A stretch of DNA of 36,635 nucleotides, from NCBI GenBank assembly GCA_050949085.1, contig JBMNFB010000004.1, positions 1 to 36,635 of the forward strand, in the 5' to 3' direction. The DNA is from JBMNFB01 sp050949085. Its GTDB lineage: Bacteria; Bacillota; UBA994; UBA5500. The number at the start of each line of letters is the position of its first letter. The stretch's first letter is position 1. Under the pieces are notes generated by a model. That model worked only from the letters and a program-made list of their open reading frames with translations. It made no database searches and was not told the origin of the DNA. The translations under genes were made by a program, and so were the position numbers. Positions 1 through 8,899 of the stretch are shown here, in pieces.

Positions 1-1
1 G

Positions 2-3001
2 CCGGAGTATGCGATCGAGCTCGATGCAGCCATCTACTATGTCACTGGCGATGCCGATGATGTAGTAAAGATCACCGGCGTGGTAGTTGACAGCGATGAA
101 GATCCAGTCTCTAATGTTCGTGTCCAGCTGGTTAAGGGCAGTGACATCTATGATATCGATCGCACGGACAAGAATGGCGGGTTCACGCTCACCCTTCCCG
201 GCGATGTAGAGATTGACAAGTACGCTGTCTCGGTGGACTACGCCGACGATGAGGAGTTCTACGTTGTCCCCGAGCTAACCAGCGACGACGAGTTAGAGGT
301 CGCATGGGATGAGCTTGAGGATGAGGATTTCGCCTTCCAGTATGCTGGCAGGCTGGCTTTTGTCGATCACTACACTGGCGTCACACTGAAAGGCTCTGCG
401 CTTAAGGGTGAGCTTGAGTTTGGCGTTGCGAAAAATGGTAGATTCTTCCTCTTTGCTGAGACAGATGACTTCGATAAAGTCGGCGATCTCGAACTGTGGC
501 TCACAGGCGAAGGAGAAGGAGAAGATCTGCTTCTGGCAAAAGGCAAGGTTGCCCCGGCTAAGGTGAACCTCAAGCTCAACACAACCTCAATCGTCTACGA
601 CCTTGACCAGACTCTCGTGGCGACTGTTGACCTCTCCGAAGCCTATCCCGAGGGCCACGATTGGGAAGTAAAGGGCTCCATCCGCAACGCTGATGGTGGC
701 AAGCTGGCAGACAGCCATAATGCTAACGAAGAACCAGAGATTGAGGAAGAAGACGGCGAATACACGATCACCTTCAACTTCGAGGACCTGGTGCGGACCG
801 ATGCAGGTGAATATCAGGTATTGATCCAGGCGTTTAAGGACGATGGTGATACAAAGGCTTGCTACGAAGGTACAGCAACTTTCAGCGTGGTGCGCCCGAC
901 CAGTGGCAAACTCTATGGTATGCCCACCAGTATCACCGTTGCTAAGGGCCTGAATCTCACATTTGATGAAGATCACATCTATGTGCTGTATCGTGAAGCT
1001 GGCGTTTACAAGGTAGCTGAATACTACAAGGTATCCTGCGAAGGCGTGGTAGAAAAGGATTGGCAGGATATTGATCCTGATAACACGACCTTTACTGCCG
1101 CACCTAAGAAGGCCGGAACCATCACTGTCACGGTAAAGGCCTATGAAGATGAGGACTATGAAGTGCTCATCGGCACCTTTACCGCAGAGGTTAAGGTCGA
1201 AGGCGGCTACATCACCGTCGACCCAGACACCGTGCAGGTTGATTCTAAAGAGACGATAACTCTAACCGTAGTTGACGACGATGAGGATCCGGTTAACAAC
1301 GCTTATATCTACTTCACCGAGCACGAGTTCGGGGAGTTCGATCCCGCCGATCCCGAATATGTGTACCTGATTGACCCGACCAAGGTCAACATTAAGCAGG
1401 GCGTATATACTCTGGATCTGGGTGCTCTGAAGTCCGCTGACCGTTCGGATATCGTTGGGCTGCCTGAGACTTGGAATATCTTCGCGGTGCAGGGCGGCAA
1501 GGTCATCGCGGCTGGCACCCTGAAGGTGGAAGGCCAGAACATCTATGAGGTTGAGCTCAACGTCGATACCGTTTTGGCCGGTCTGGATGCCAAGTTTAAG
1601 GCTACGGTAACTGATGACGATGGAAACCCTGTCACCATCGACAAGAACGACCTTACGATTACCAACCCCAAGGGCAAGAACCACGCAGATGTTACGGTTT
1701 CAAAGACGACTAAGGGCACAATCGAGTTCACCGTGAAGAATCTGCTTGCTGCTGGTGAGTACACGGTTAACGTAAGCACCGACGACGGTAAGTATCTCGG
1801 CAAGGCCACCTTCGAGGTTGTGCTACCTGAGCTGAATCTCAACGTCGAGAAGGTGACCAACAACGTCAACACCAAGCTCACCTTCGTGCTCACCAACCCG
1901 ATCACGGGCAAGGAGCTCGATTGGGAGATCGATGTTCAGGGCGACGCTTACACCAAGATCCTTGAGGCGACGCTCAATGGTGACGAGCTGCCCGTCGTGA
2001 CCGCTGACGAAGATCCCGATCTGGTAGAGCTGTACTACGACGACGAGTATGAGCTCGTTCTGCTGGTGAAGGCCGACCTGAAGGCCGCAGCTAACGATAA
2101 GAAGACCGCTGCCATCTCCTTCGTGGCTAACGACGTTGTGCTAGCCAAACTGCCCGTTGAGGATGCTGTGCTCGCAGCCAATCCGGAAGTCCTTACCTTC
2201 GGTGCGCCGAACACAGTGACGTTGACACTCACCGATGCCAATGGCCAGCCGCTCGAGGGCTACAAAGTCGTGTGCGGCTCCTGGACAGCCAAGACTGATG
2301 AGAACGGTCAGGTTATTCATGTGGTTCCGGCTGTAAGCAGCGAGCCCGTCGAGTTTGTTGTCACTCTGGACGGTTACACCATTGATGAGGACGACGATAA
2401 GGTGGCTGTCACTCTGACCAAGGCCCTCAATACCAATGCTGATCTACAGGCTCCGGAGATTGTCTACGAACCTGTGGTTGGTACCCCGACCGCTATCGTG
2501 AAGATCGTTGACAACGTGCGCTTGCTCGAGGTGCGCATCGATGGCGAGAAGGTGGACCTCCTCCCTGGCGCCAAGGAATACGTCCATGAGTTCAAACTCA
2601 ACCTGGGTGTGAACAACTTCCACATTCAGGCTGTGGACATCAACTACAACCCGGTAGACACCGTTATTGAGATCGAGTACAAGGGCATTCAGGTGCCGGC
2701 AGAGAATCTGGTTCGCCGTGGCGATTACCTCCTGGTCCAGCTTCGCCAGTTCGAGGCGCTGGATGTAGTCTGCGACTGGGATCCTGAGACTGCGACTGGT
2801 ACCTTCACCTATGGCGATAACGTGGTAGCAGTTACGAATGGCTCCAAGATCGCCATCGTAAACGGTGAGGAAGTGGAGATGCCTGTCGCTGCCGAGATCA
2901 TCGAAGGCCGCTTCTACGTCCCGGTTCGCTTCGTGGGCGAGGATGGGCTCGGACTGCACGTCTACTGGCAGCCGGGTGACATCGTCATCGTTGGCGCCTA
3001 A
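2..3001 (+). CDS. Exported multi-domain Ig-like protein with C-terminal stalk domain (5' partial)
   Basis: The frame is open from base 2 without a start codon, so the gene begins before the window; 999 residues are visible. It aligns along its whole length with the next gene, which has a signal peptide, so I infer that this one is exported too. The visible N-terminus contains a carboxypeptidase-regulatory-like beta module (KITGVVVDSDEDPVSNVRV), followed by several Ig-like segments; one begins near base 1210 (YITVDPDTVQVDSKETITL). The last 95 or so residues look like a copper amine oxidase N-terminal (stalk) domain, with the motif GRFYVPVRFVGEDGLG and a closing YWQPGDIVIVGA. The protein is markedly acidic, with D/E clusters such as DDDEDPVNN where the paralogue has DNNGVPVNN. 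No catalytic residues are visible; a structural cell-surface role is the best guess. The stop is followed by an intrinsic terminator. Confidence 0.85.
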   Translation, partial: PEYAIELDAAIYYVTGDADDVVKITGVVVDSDEDPVSNVRVQLVKGSDIYDIDRTDKNGGFTLTLPGDVEIDKYAVSVDYADDEEFYVVPELTSDDELEVAWDELEDEDFAFQYAGRLAFVDHYTGVTLKGSALKGELEFGVAKNGRFFLFAETDDFDKVGDLELWLTGEGEGEDLLLAKGKVAPAKVNLKLNTTSIVYDLDQTLVATVDLSEAYPEGHDWEVKGSIRNADGGKLADSHNANEEPEIEEEDGEYTITFNFEDLVRTDAGEYQVLIQAFKDDGDTKACYEGTATFSVVRPTSGKLYGMPTSITVAKGLNLTFDEDHIYVLYREAGVYKVAEYYKVSCEGVVEKDWQDIDPDNTTFTAAPKKAGTITVTVKAYEDEDYEVLIGTFTAEVKVEGGYITVDPDTVQVDSKETITLTVVDDDEDPVNNAYIYFTEHEFGEFDPADPEYVYLIDPTKVNIKQGVYTLDLGALKSADRSDIVGLPETWNIFAVQGGKVIAAGTLKVEGQNIYEVELNVDTVLAGLDAKFKATVTDDDGNPVTIDKNDLTITNPKGKNHADVTVSKTTKGTIEFTVKNLLAAGEYTVNVSTDDGKYLGKATFEVVLPELNLNVEKVTNNVNTKLTFVLTNPITGKELDWEIDVQGDAYTKILEATLNGDELPVVTADEDPDLVELYYDDEYELVLLVKADLKAAANDKKTAAISFVANDVVLAKLPVEDAVLAANPEVLTFGAPNTVTLTLTDANGQPLEGYKVVCGSWTAKTDENGQVIHVVPAVSSEPVEFVVTLDGYTIDEDDDKVAVTLTKALNTNADLQAPEIVYEPVVGTPTAIVKIVDNVRLLEVRIDGEKVDLLPGAKEYVHEFKLNLGVNNFHIQAVDINYNPVDTVIEIEYKGIQVPAENLVRRGDYLLVQLRQFEALDVVCDWDPETATGTFTYGDNVVAVTNGSKIAIVNGEEVEMPVAAEIIEGRFYVPVRFVGEDGLGLHVYWQPGDIVIVGA

Positions 3002-3019
3002 TAGCAGATAACCCGCATG

Positions 3020-3048
3020 AAGACCCCGCAAGGGGTCTTCTTTTTTTA
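3020..3048 (+). terminator. Intrinsic terminator after the first surface-protein gene
   Basis: The perfect stem AAGACCCC / GGGGTCTT (3020-3039, loop GCAA) is followed by a T run at 3041-3047. It starts 18 bases after the stop codon and separates the two paralogous surface-protein genes into different transcripts. Confidence 0.9.
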
Positions 3049-3140
3049 CTGTTCATTCACAAATCTCCTTCTATTATGGTGGGCCCACTGGCGCAGCGTT
3101 ATGATTACATTGAGTTAGAGGGCTACGAGGGGGAAGAGGG

Positions 3141-6100
3141 ATGCGGAAGCGTCTGGCCATTGCAGCAGTTTGCCTGGCTCTGTTGCTTAGTTCATTTGGC
3201 AGCGTGACCTTAGCACTGCCGCGGGGTAAGGATGTTGCTATCGATGAGCCCAGCGGTAGGTACTATATCAACGGTGCGGCAGAGGATTTGATCAACATCA
3301 CGGGGCTGCTTATCGACGGGGAAGGGCAGCCTGTTCCTTCCTCATATGTCATCTTGACCAGCAGTGAGGCTATCTGGGATATCTGCCGTACTGATGCGGA
3401 TGGCCGATTTCGCTTGGAGCTGCCGGGCGATGCTCCGGTCGGTCGATATACCGTGGATGCCATCACCTGCCAGGCGGTGGTCACCGTTGCGCCTGCCCTC
3501 CTCAATTGCACCCCCCTAAGCCTTTCCTGGAGTGATGTGGGTGAGGCTGATCTCAGCTATCGATGCCAGGGACGCCTGGCCTTCGTTCCTCCGATGTATA
3601 CTCACATTGGCTTGCAGTACAGTGACGGCTACCCGCTTGTCTACGGCTCTCTCGGCCTCGATGGTCATTTTAGTCTAGCAGCAACTCGTGAGATGTTCAC
3701 TAGGCCGGGCAGAATCGAGCTAGTGCTTGGCCATGTGGCTGACGGGTTTACGCCTGGATTGACCATTGCTGAGGGTGAGATCATCCCGGGTGAACTGCCG
3801 CTAGAGCTGGATAGAGAGAGTGTTCTCTACGACATTCCGCAAACACTTACGGTTGCTCTTCCCAAGGCTGTGCTGGAGGAGACTTGTGCACCATCTCGGG
3901 ATGGCTTGCAGTGGACTAGTTATGCCGCCGACGCAGATGGTAAGCCGCTAGAGGAAGCTCACCCTGTCGCTGTTACCCCGGCGGTTAGTATAGGTGATGC
4001 AGGGGTCAAGGTGAAGTATCAATGGCCTGCTAACCGGCTGAGCGTTGCGCACGCTGGGAAGTACCAGATGGTGCTGGAAGCCCGATGTGATGGCCTAGTG
4101 TATTACCGGGGAACGGCTCCGTTTTCTGTTAAGGCACCTTCCACGAACAGGCTATACGGAGCGCCCTCTGATGCTTCGGTAGATCAGGGGCTCGAGCTCC
4201 GGTTCGGTGCTGACGGCATCTATGCAGCATACAGGGACAGAAGTGGGTATCGGCTGGCACAGTACTATAAAGTATCCTGCAGCGGCGTGGCTATGCTCCC
4301 AGAACAGAAGATCAAAGCGGGTGAACTATTACTGGTCTGGCCCAACGAGGCAGGAGAGATCTTTGTTTCGGTAGAGGCGTACACGGATGCCACCTATCGG
4401 CACCAGGTAGGGACTTATACCTTTACAGTGAACGCGCAGGGCGGCCATATTCACTGCGATCGAGGAGCGGTAGAATACGCCGATAAATCGACTCTGAAGC
4501 TGACGGTGATGGATAATAACGGCGTTCCCGTTAACAACGCATATATCTACATCAGTAAGCAGGCTAGGGATAACTTCACCGCCGATCCTAAAGACCTGTA
4601 TATTGACCCTACCCAGGTGAATGTCAGGGATGGACTGTACCAAATCGATCTCGCCAGGGAAGGCGCGAGCCTGGTGCGGGAACTGGGTGCCTACACTATC
4701 TATGCGGTCCAGGCTGGCAAACTGGTTGCCCTTGCGCCGCTTGAAGTAGTAGGAGCCAACGTATATCAGGTAGAACTGGATCGCTCCGCAGTTCTGGCCG
4801 GCGAGCGCACACATCTCGTTGCCACTATCATCGATCGGCAGGGCCGAGCTATTATCGCTGAGGAGGTGGAGATCTCCTATCTAGATGATTTGGGCGAGCT
4901 GATAACCTACCGAACTGCCTTCCGGGAAGTAGAGGATGCAGCGGGTCGGCCTGCGATCCGTATTACCATGCTGGCTCCAGAAACCCCTGGCCCACATCAG
5001 ATAACGGTGAAGAACGGTCGCGGCCGTTACATTGGACAGGCGACGGTTGAGGCTGTACTGCCAGAGCTGAGATGCGAGCCGACCATGCTTACTGGTGGGG
5101 TATTAACCAAGCTGTGCCTGGAACTAGTCAACCCGTTAACAGGGGAGTTCTTATCCGATTGGGATCTGATCGTCTCTGCCGACGAATTCACGACGCTAGA
5201 GAGAGCCGGTTACAGCGGAAGAAACATGAGCATGTCTATCCGGCGCGATGGCAAGAGCGGAAACGATTATTTGGTGCTTCCAGGGAGTGTTAAGCGTCAG
5301 CTCTCCCTGCTGATTACGGCAGATTTCAAGGCCGCGACAGCAGCTAGCGAAGTCCCGCAGATCAAACTGGAAGCAAAGGGGCTTGAGCTAGGTTCATTGA
5401 AGGTGCGCACAGCTGATCTACAGTTGAGTCCACAGACAGTAACAGTGGGTTCCCCAGCCAGTGTAACCGTTCGGCTGACCGATGCCCAAGGGTTACCTCT
5501 GGTGGGGTACAAGATCTGCTGCGCTAGGTGGGTGGGCGTGACCGACGCCGAAGGCAAGGCCGTATATGAGACGGCGGCGATGGCTGCGGAGCCAGTCGAG
5601 TTTACCGCGTCTCTGGATAGCGGAATGTTGCAGGCGATGTTGCGGCCCGTCGCCGATCGGTTGCCACCGACGATTTCCTATCCGGCCAACGTTGATCGCC
5701 CCACAGCTGTCATAACCATCAGGGACGACGCTCGCCTGACGCGCGCAAGAGTTGATGGTGTGGAGCTGGATATAACGGCGGCTGATCGCGTGAGCCATCA
5801 GGTTAGTCTGGCAGTGGGCAGCAATCGGTTTGTGGTAGAGGCTGAAGACTATAGCGGTAATACTACTCGACGGGAGATAGTCATCACCTATGTGCCCCCT
5901 TCCGTTACTCTGCGGGGCGACGATGTGCTGCGCCTTGGCGGGTATGCGCTGGTGCCAGTGGGTGAGTTAAGAGCCCTGGGGGCTGAACCCAGCTGGAGCA
6001 TCCCTGCAGGGACGGCGGCCGTCAGCGCGGCTGGCCGGCGGGTGGAGATGGCGGTTGGCTCCACCATCGCCATGGTTAACGGCAGTCCGGCGATGATGCC

Positions 6101-6218
6101 GGTTGCTCCGGTGAGCGTTCGGGGGCGAATCTACGTCCCCGTCAGGTTTGTGGCAGATAATCTCGGGTGGAGCGTGCTCTGGCAGCCGGGAGACGTGATT
6201 ACGCTGACTGCGCGGTAA
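3141..6218 (+). CDS. Secreted Ig-like protein with C-terminal copper-amine-oxidase-N (stalk) domain
   Basis: This is a 1025-residue protein. The N-terminus is a classic signal peptide: MRKRL, then a hydrophobic core LAIAAVCLALLLSSF, with cleavage probably after VTLA. The start is supported by a purine-rich stretch (GGGGGAAGAGGG) just before the ATG. A carboxypeptidase-regulatory-like beta module lies at residues of about 50-115, several Ig-like segments follow, and the last 100 or so residues form a stalk domain with the motif GRIYVPVRFVADNLGW and a final WQPGDVITLTAR. It is a tandem paralogue of the preceding gene, sharing landmarks such as YKVSC, VPVNNAYIY and ADFKAA, but it lacks that protein's acidic runs. 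Stalk domains of this family are common in cell-surface proteins of Clostridia; the copper amine oxidase active site itself is not part of this domain. Its function is unknown, and I infer a wall- or matrix-associated role. Confidence 0.88.
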   Translation: MRKRLAIAAVCLALLLSSFGSVTLALPRGKDVAIDEPSGRYYINGAAEDLINITGLLIDGEGQPVPSSYVILTSSEAIWDICRTDADGRFRLELPGDAPVGRYTVDAITCQAVVTVAPALLNCTPLSLSWSDVGEADLSYRCQGRLAFVPPMYTHIGLQYSDGYPLVYGSLGLDGHFSLAATREMFTRPGRIELVLGHVADGFTPGLTIAEGEIIPGELPLELDRESVLYDIPQTLTVALPKAVLEETCAPSRDGLQWTSYAADADGKPLEEAHPVAVTPAVSIGDAGVKVKYQWPANRLSVAHAGKYQMVLEARCDGLVYYRGTAPFSVKAPSTNRLYGAPSDASVDQGLELRFGADGIYAAYRDRSGYRLAQYYKVSCSGVAMLPEQKIKAGELLLVWPNEAGEIFVSVEAYTDATYRHQVGTYTFTVNAQGGHIHCDRGAVEYADKSTLKLTVMDNNGVPVNNAYIYISKQARDNFTADPKDLYIDPTQVNVRDGLYQIDLAREGASLVRELGAYTIYAVQAGKLVALAPLEVVGANVYQVELDRSAVLAGERTHLVATIIDRQGRAIIAEEVEISYLDDLGELITYRTAFREVEDAAGRPAIRITMLAPETPGPHQITVKNGRGRYIGQATVEAVLPELRCEPTMLTGGVLTKLCLELVNPLTGEFLSDWDLIVSADEFTTLERAGYSGRNMSMSIRRDGKSGNDYLVLPGSVKRQLSLLITADFKAATAASEVPQIKLEAKGLELGSLKVRTADLQLSPQTVTVGSPASVTVRLTDAQGLPLVGYKICCARWVGVTDAEGKAVYETAAMAAEPVEFTASLDSGMLQAMLRPVADRLPPTISYPANVDRPTAVITIRDDARLTRARVDGVELDITAADRVSHQVSLAVGSNRFVVEAEDYSGNTTRREIVITYVPPSVTLRGDDVLRLGGYALVPVGELRALGAEPSWSIPAGTAAVSAAGRRVEMAVGSTIAMVNGSPAMMPVAPVSVRGRIYVPVRFVADNLGWSVLWQPGDVITLTAR

Positions 6219-6230
6219 GGTGAGATGTAA

Positions 6231-6256
6231 AGGCCTCGTCAGAGGTCTTTTTATTT
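6231..6256 (+). terminator. Intrinsic terminator after the second surface-protein gene
   Basis: The stem AGGCCTC / GAGGTCT (6231-6248, loop GTCA, one G-T pair) runs into a T-rich tail (TTTTTATTTT). It starts 12 bases after the stop codon. Confidence 0.85.
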
Positions 6257-6372
6257 TGCCGGTTTCCGACAGGCGACGTCAGGGAATGACTTCCATCGAC
6301 GGCGTTGACCCAAGATGCAGCGTATCCGCGCGAAAGATAACACAATATCTTGTGGAAAAACCCCTATCGGCA

Positions 6373-6401
6373 GCAGGAAAACTTTGCATGTGTCTCGAAA
6401 T
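6373..6401 (+). promoter_or_regulatory. Candidate sigma-H-like promoter upstream of spo0F
   Basis: GCAGGAAAA at 6373-6381 fits the sigma-H -35 consensus (RnAGGAwWW). About 12 bases later, CTCGAAAT carries a GAA core that resembles the -10 element (RnnGAAT) imperfectly. In Bacillus subtilis spo0F is transcribed by sigma-H under Spo0A control, which makes the site plausible. The -10 mismatch keeps this tentative. I found no exact Spo0A box nearby. Confidence 0.35.
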
Positions 6402-6452
6402 AGGAGAGGGGGTTTAGCAATCCGTTTAGTTGATAGGAGGAGGCCTTGTCTG

Positions 6453-6839
6453 ATGGGCGTGCCCAAGGTGCTGATCGTCGATGACCAGAGCAGCATTCGC
6501 CGCCTGCTGACGGAGTATTTTCAGACGGTGGGCTGGCAGACGCTGGCCGCGGCAAACGGCCAGGAGGCAGTGTTGAAACTGCAGGAGTCGCCAGATGTCA
6601 TCCTGCTGGATATGAAGATGCCAGTGATGGATGGTCTGGAGACGCTGCGGCACGTTCGGTCTATGGGCAAGCAGATTCCGGTGATCATGATGACGGCTTA
6701 TGGCGAGCTTGGCCTGCTTCATCAGGCGAAGACACTGGGGGCTGACGACACGGTGCAAAAGCCTTTCGACCTGCATGCCCTGGGCGACAAGGTGGCAGAG
6801 CTTTGCATGGCCCAAAGTCTCCCCGCCTCAACGTTCTAA
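6453..6839 (+). CDS. spo0F: Spo0F-like single-domain response regulator
   Basis: A 128-residue stand-alone receiver domain. It has the acidic pair D10-D11 (VLIVDDQ), the phosphoacceptor D53 (ILLDMKMP), T81 in the motif MTAYGEL, and K103 in KPFDL. MTAYGEL and KPFD are hallmarks of Spo0F, the intermediate of the sporulation phosphorelay that passes phosphate from sensor kinases to Spo0B; many Clostridia keep the gene but phosphorylate Spo0A directly. The ATG at 6453 is chosen because it has the Shine-Dalgarno sequence AGGAGGAGG ten bases upstream and matches the family start; a longer frame upstream shows no family similarity. Its position before the fsa-glpX-rho block matches Firmicutes synteny. 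It is monocistronic, with a terminator downstream. Confidence 0.85.
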   Translation: MGVPKVLIVDDQSSIRRLLTEYFQTVGWQTLAAANGQEAVLKLQESPDVILLDMKMPVMDGLETLRHVRSMGKQIPVIMMTAYGELGLLHQAKTLGADDTVQKPFDLHALGDKVAELCMAQSLPASTF

Positions 6840-6893
6840 GAAGCAGGGAAATTAGTGCACTTTGTCTAAGAAGAAGATGAGGCCAGACAGATG

Positions 6894-6919
6894 GCCGGCG
6901 GGCAACCGTCGGCGTTTTT
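6894..6919 (+). terminator. Intrinsic terminator between spo0F and the catabolic operon
   Basis: The stem GCCGGCGG / CCGTCGGC (6894-6913, loop GCAA, one G-T pair) is followed by GTTTTT. It isolates spo0F from the downstream catabolic genes, which implies that a separate promoter exists for those; I could not place one confidently in the 33 bases that remain before the next start. Confidence 0.8.
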
Positions 6920-6952
6920 CGTCGGCCCGAACAATAGACGGGAGGTAGAGGA

Positions 6953-7348
6953 GTGGAGAAAGTGATGATCCGCCTCCGCATGAGCCAGGCCGATGCTCAC
7001 TATGGCGGAGACCTGGTGGATGGGGCGCGGATGATGGCTTTATTCGGCGATGTGGCCACCGAGCTGCTGATTCGGCATGACGGCGATGAAGGGCTGTTTG
7101 TCGCCTACGATCTGGTGGAGTTTACGGCCCCGGTTTATGCTGGTGACTTCATTGAGGCGTATGGGACGATCACCAAGGTGGGGAACACGTCGCGGCGGAT
7201 GTCATTTGAGGCGTATAAAGTGATCAGCTCGCTGCGCGACGCGGGCAACCCCTCGGCAGCGGACGTGCTGGATCCGCCGATTTTGGTCGCTAAGGCCAGT
7301 GGCACCTGTGTAGTACCGAAGGACAAGCAACGGAAAGGAGATGCCTGA
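6953..7348 (+). CDS. kal: 3-aminobutyryl-CoA ammonia-lyase (hotdog fold)
   Basis: A 131-residue protein, about the usual size for Kal. It removes ammonia from (S)-3-aminobutyryl-CoA to give crotonyl-CoA in the lysine fermentation pathway. The sequence has the family signature regions RMSQADAHYGG, LVDGARMMALFGDVATE and RHDGDEGLF, followed by APVYAGDFIE and VGNTSRRMSFEA, which fit a small hotdog-fold thioesterase-like enzyme. The GTG start at 6953 has GGGAGGTAGAGG just upstream and preserves the expected MEKVMIRLRMS beginning. It is followed after only three bases by the cleavage-enzyme gene, whose product is its substrate, so the two are almost certainly cotranscribed. Confidence 0.88.
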   Translation: MEKVMIRLRMSQADAHYGGDLVDGARMMALFGDVATELLIRHDGDEGLFVAYDLVEFTAPVYAGDFIEAYGTITKVGNTSRRMSFEAYKVISSLRDAGNPSAADVLDPPILVAKASGTCVVPKDKQRKGDA

Positions 7349-7351
7349 CGC

Positions 7352-8167
7352 ATGGACAAGCTGATCATCACTGCTGCACTGGTGGGTGCAGAAACGACGC
7401 GCGAACACAACCCCAACCTGCCGCTGACGCCGCAGGAGCTGGCTGATGCCGCCTATGAATGCTACCAGGCGGGGGCATCTATCGTGCACCTGCATGTGCG
7501 CGACGCCAATGGGGAGGCCACCCAGTCGCGGGAGATCTTTGCCGAGACCATAGAATTGATCAAGCAGCGCTGCAATATCATCATCCAGGTTTCCACCGGC
7601 GGCGCGGTGGGCATGACGGTGGAGGAGCGGATCCAGCCGGTCACTCTCAGCCCGGAAATGGCCACCCTCACCACTGGCACGGTCAACTTTGGCGACGATG
7701 TGTTCTATAACTCTGCGGGTTATATTGAGAAGATCGCCAGCACTATCAAGGAGTATGGCGTCAAGCCTGAGATTGAGGTCTTCGAGGCGGGCATGATTGA
7801 CAACGCCCTGCGCCTGCTGCGGAATGGTCTGATTTCCGAGCCGCTGCATTTTGACTTTGTGATGGGGGTGCCGGGTGGCATCGGCGGCACACCGAAAAAC
7901 CTGATGCATCTGGTCGAGAGCATCCCCGCCGGGGCGACCTGGTCGGTGGCCGGTATCGGCCGCAGCGAGTTGCCTTTGGCGGCCATGGCCATCATTCTCG
8001 GCGGTCATGTGCGGGTCGGTTTTGAAGACAACATCTACTACAGCCGCGGTGTCAAGGCCGAGAGCAACGCCCAGCTGGTGGAGCGGGTGGTGCGTTTGGC
8101 GAACGAACTGCAGCGGCCGGTAGCCACGCCAGACGAGGCGCGGCGGATTCTGGGCCTGAAGGTTTAA
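7352..8167 (+). CDS. kce: 3-keto-5-aminohexanoate cleavage enzyme (BKACE/DUF849 family)
   Basis: A 271-residue beta-keto-acid cleavage enzyme. Kce condenses 3-keto-5-aminohexanoate with acetyl-CoA and yields acetoacetate plus 3-aminobutyryl-CoA. The metal-binding pair H46 and H48 is in VHLHVRD; STGG follows at 81-84, and R221, E225 and D226 lie in RVGFEDN, matching the zinc and catalytic residues known for the family. The family includes enzymes for other beta-keto acids, but adjacency to kal, whose substrate is the Kce product, strongly favours the lysine pathway. The start ATG has GGAAAGGAGATG upstream, overlapping the end of kal. A short GC hairpin (8179-8198) without a T run follows the gene; it may be a processing or stability element inside the operon. 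Confidence 0.9.
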   Translation: MDKLIITAALVGAETTREHNPNLPLTPQELADAAYECYQAGASIVHLHVRDANGEATQSREIFAETIELIKQRCNIIIQVSTGGAVGMTVEERIQPVTLSPEMATLTTGTVNFGDDVFYNSAGYIEKIASTIKEYGVKPEIEVFEAGMIDNALRLLRNGLISEPLHFDFVMGVPGGIGGTPKNLMHLVESIPAGATWSVAGIGRSELPLAAMAIILGGHVRVGFEDNIYYSRGVKAESNAQLVERVVRLANELQRPVATPDEARRILGLKV

Positions 8168-8236
8168 TCAGGTGGTCGGGGCGAGCGCAGGCTTGCCCTT
8201 CCTAATACCCCAAATCCAGGATAATCGAGGTGACCA

Positions 8237-8899
8237 ATGGAGAAGAAAATCAAGTCAATGGCGGAAGCTCTGGCAACCATCGACGATGGGGCGACGCTGA
8301 TGATCGGTGGGTTTCTGGCGGTCGGGACGCCGGAAAACCTGATCAGCGGGTTGCTGGAGCGCGGCACTCGGGACCTGACGGTGATCGGTAACGACACCGG
8401 ATTCCCGGACCGGGGCATCGGTCGGCTGGTGGTAGAGAAGCGCTGCCGCAAGGTGATCGTGTCCCACGTGGGGACGAACCCCGAAACCGGACGGCAGATG
8501 AACAGCGGAGAGCTGGAAGTAGTGCTCACTCCTCAGGGCACGCTGGCCGAGCAGGTGCGGGCTGGCGGCGCCGGCCTGGGCGGTTTTCTGACGCCGACGG
8601 GTCTCGGCACGGTCGTTGCCGAGGGCAAGCAGGTGCTGACGGTAAACGGCAGGGATTATCTCTTGGAGCTGCCTCTGCGGGCCGATGTAGCCCTGATCAA
8701 GGCCTGGAAGGCCGACGAGAGTGGCAACCTGGTCTATCGGCGGTCGGCGCAGAACTTCAACCCGCTGATGGCGTTGGCGGCGGATCTGGTGATTGCGGAA
8801 GTGGAGGAGATTGTGCCGGTGGGCGCTCTCGATCCGGATGAGGTAGACACGCCGGGTCTGCTGGTGGACATTCTGGTTCAGGGAGGTGGCCTGGAGTGA
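8237..8899 (+). CDS. atoD: CoA-transferase family I, subunit A (acetoacetate/butyrate type)
   Basis: A 220-residue alpha subunit of a heteromeric 3-oxoacid CoA-transferase. It shows the typical opening (IDDGATLMIGGFLAVGTPENLI), a central VSHVGTNPETGRQM region, and the closing VGALDPDEVDTPG. In lysine-fermenting operons this enzyme moves CoA from butyryl-CoA to acetoacetate, giving butyrate and acetoacetyl-CoA; succinyl-CoA- or acetate-dependent homologues look similar, so donor specificity is inferred from context. Its last codon overlaps the GTG of subunit B by four bases (GTGA), which is normal for translationally coupled subunits. Confidence 0.85.
   Translation: MEKKIKSMAEALATIDDGATLMIGGFLAVGTPENLISGLLERGTRDLTVIGNDTGFPDRGIGRLVVEKRCRKVIVSHVGTNPETGRQMNSGELEVVLTPQGTLAEQVRAGGAGLGGFLTPTGLGTVVAEGKQVLTVNGRDYLLELPLRADVALIKAWKADESGNLVYRRSAQNFNPLMALAADLVIAEVEEIVPVGALDPDEVDTPGLLVDILVQGGGLE

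Noticed and set aside
8179..8198. GGGCGAGC/GCTTGCCC hairpin between kce and atoD as a terminator
   Set aside because: There is no T run after the stem, and the flanking genes form one pathway. It is at most a processing or stability stem.
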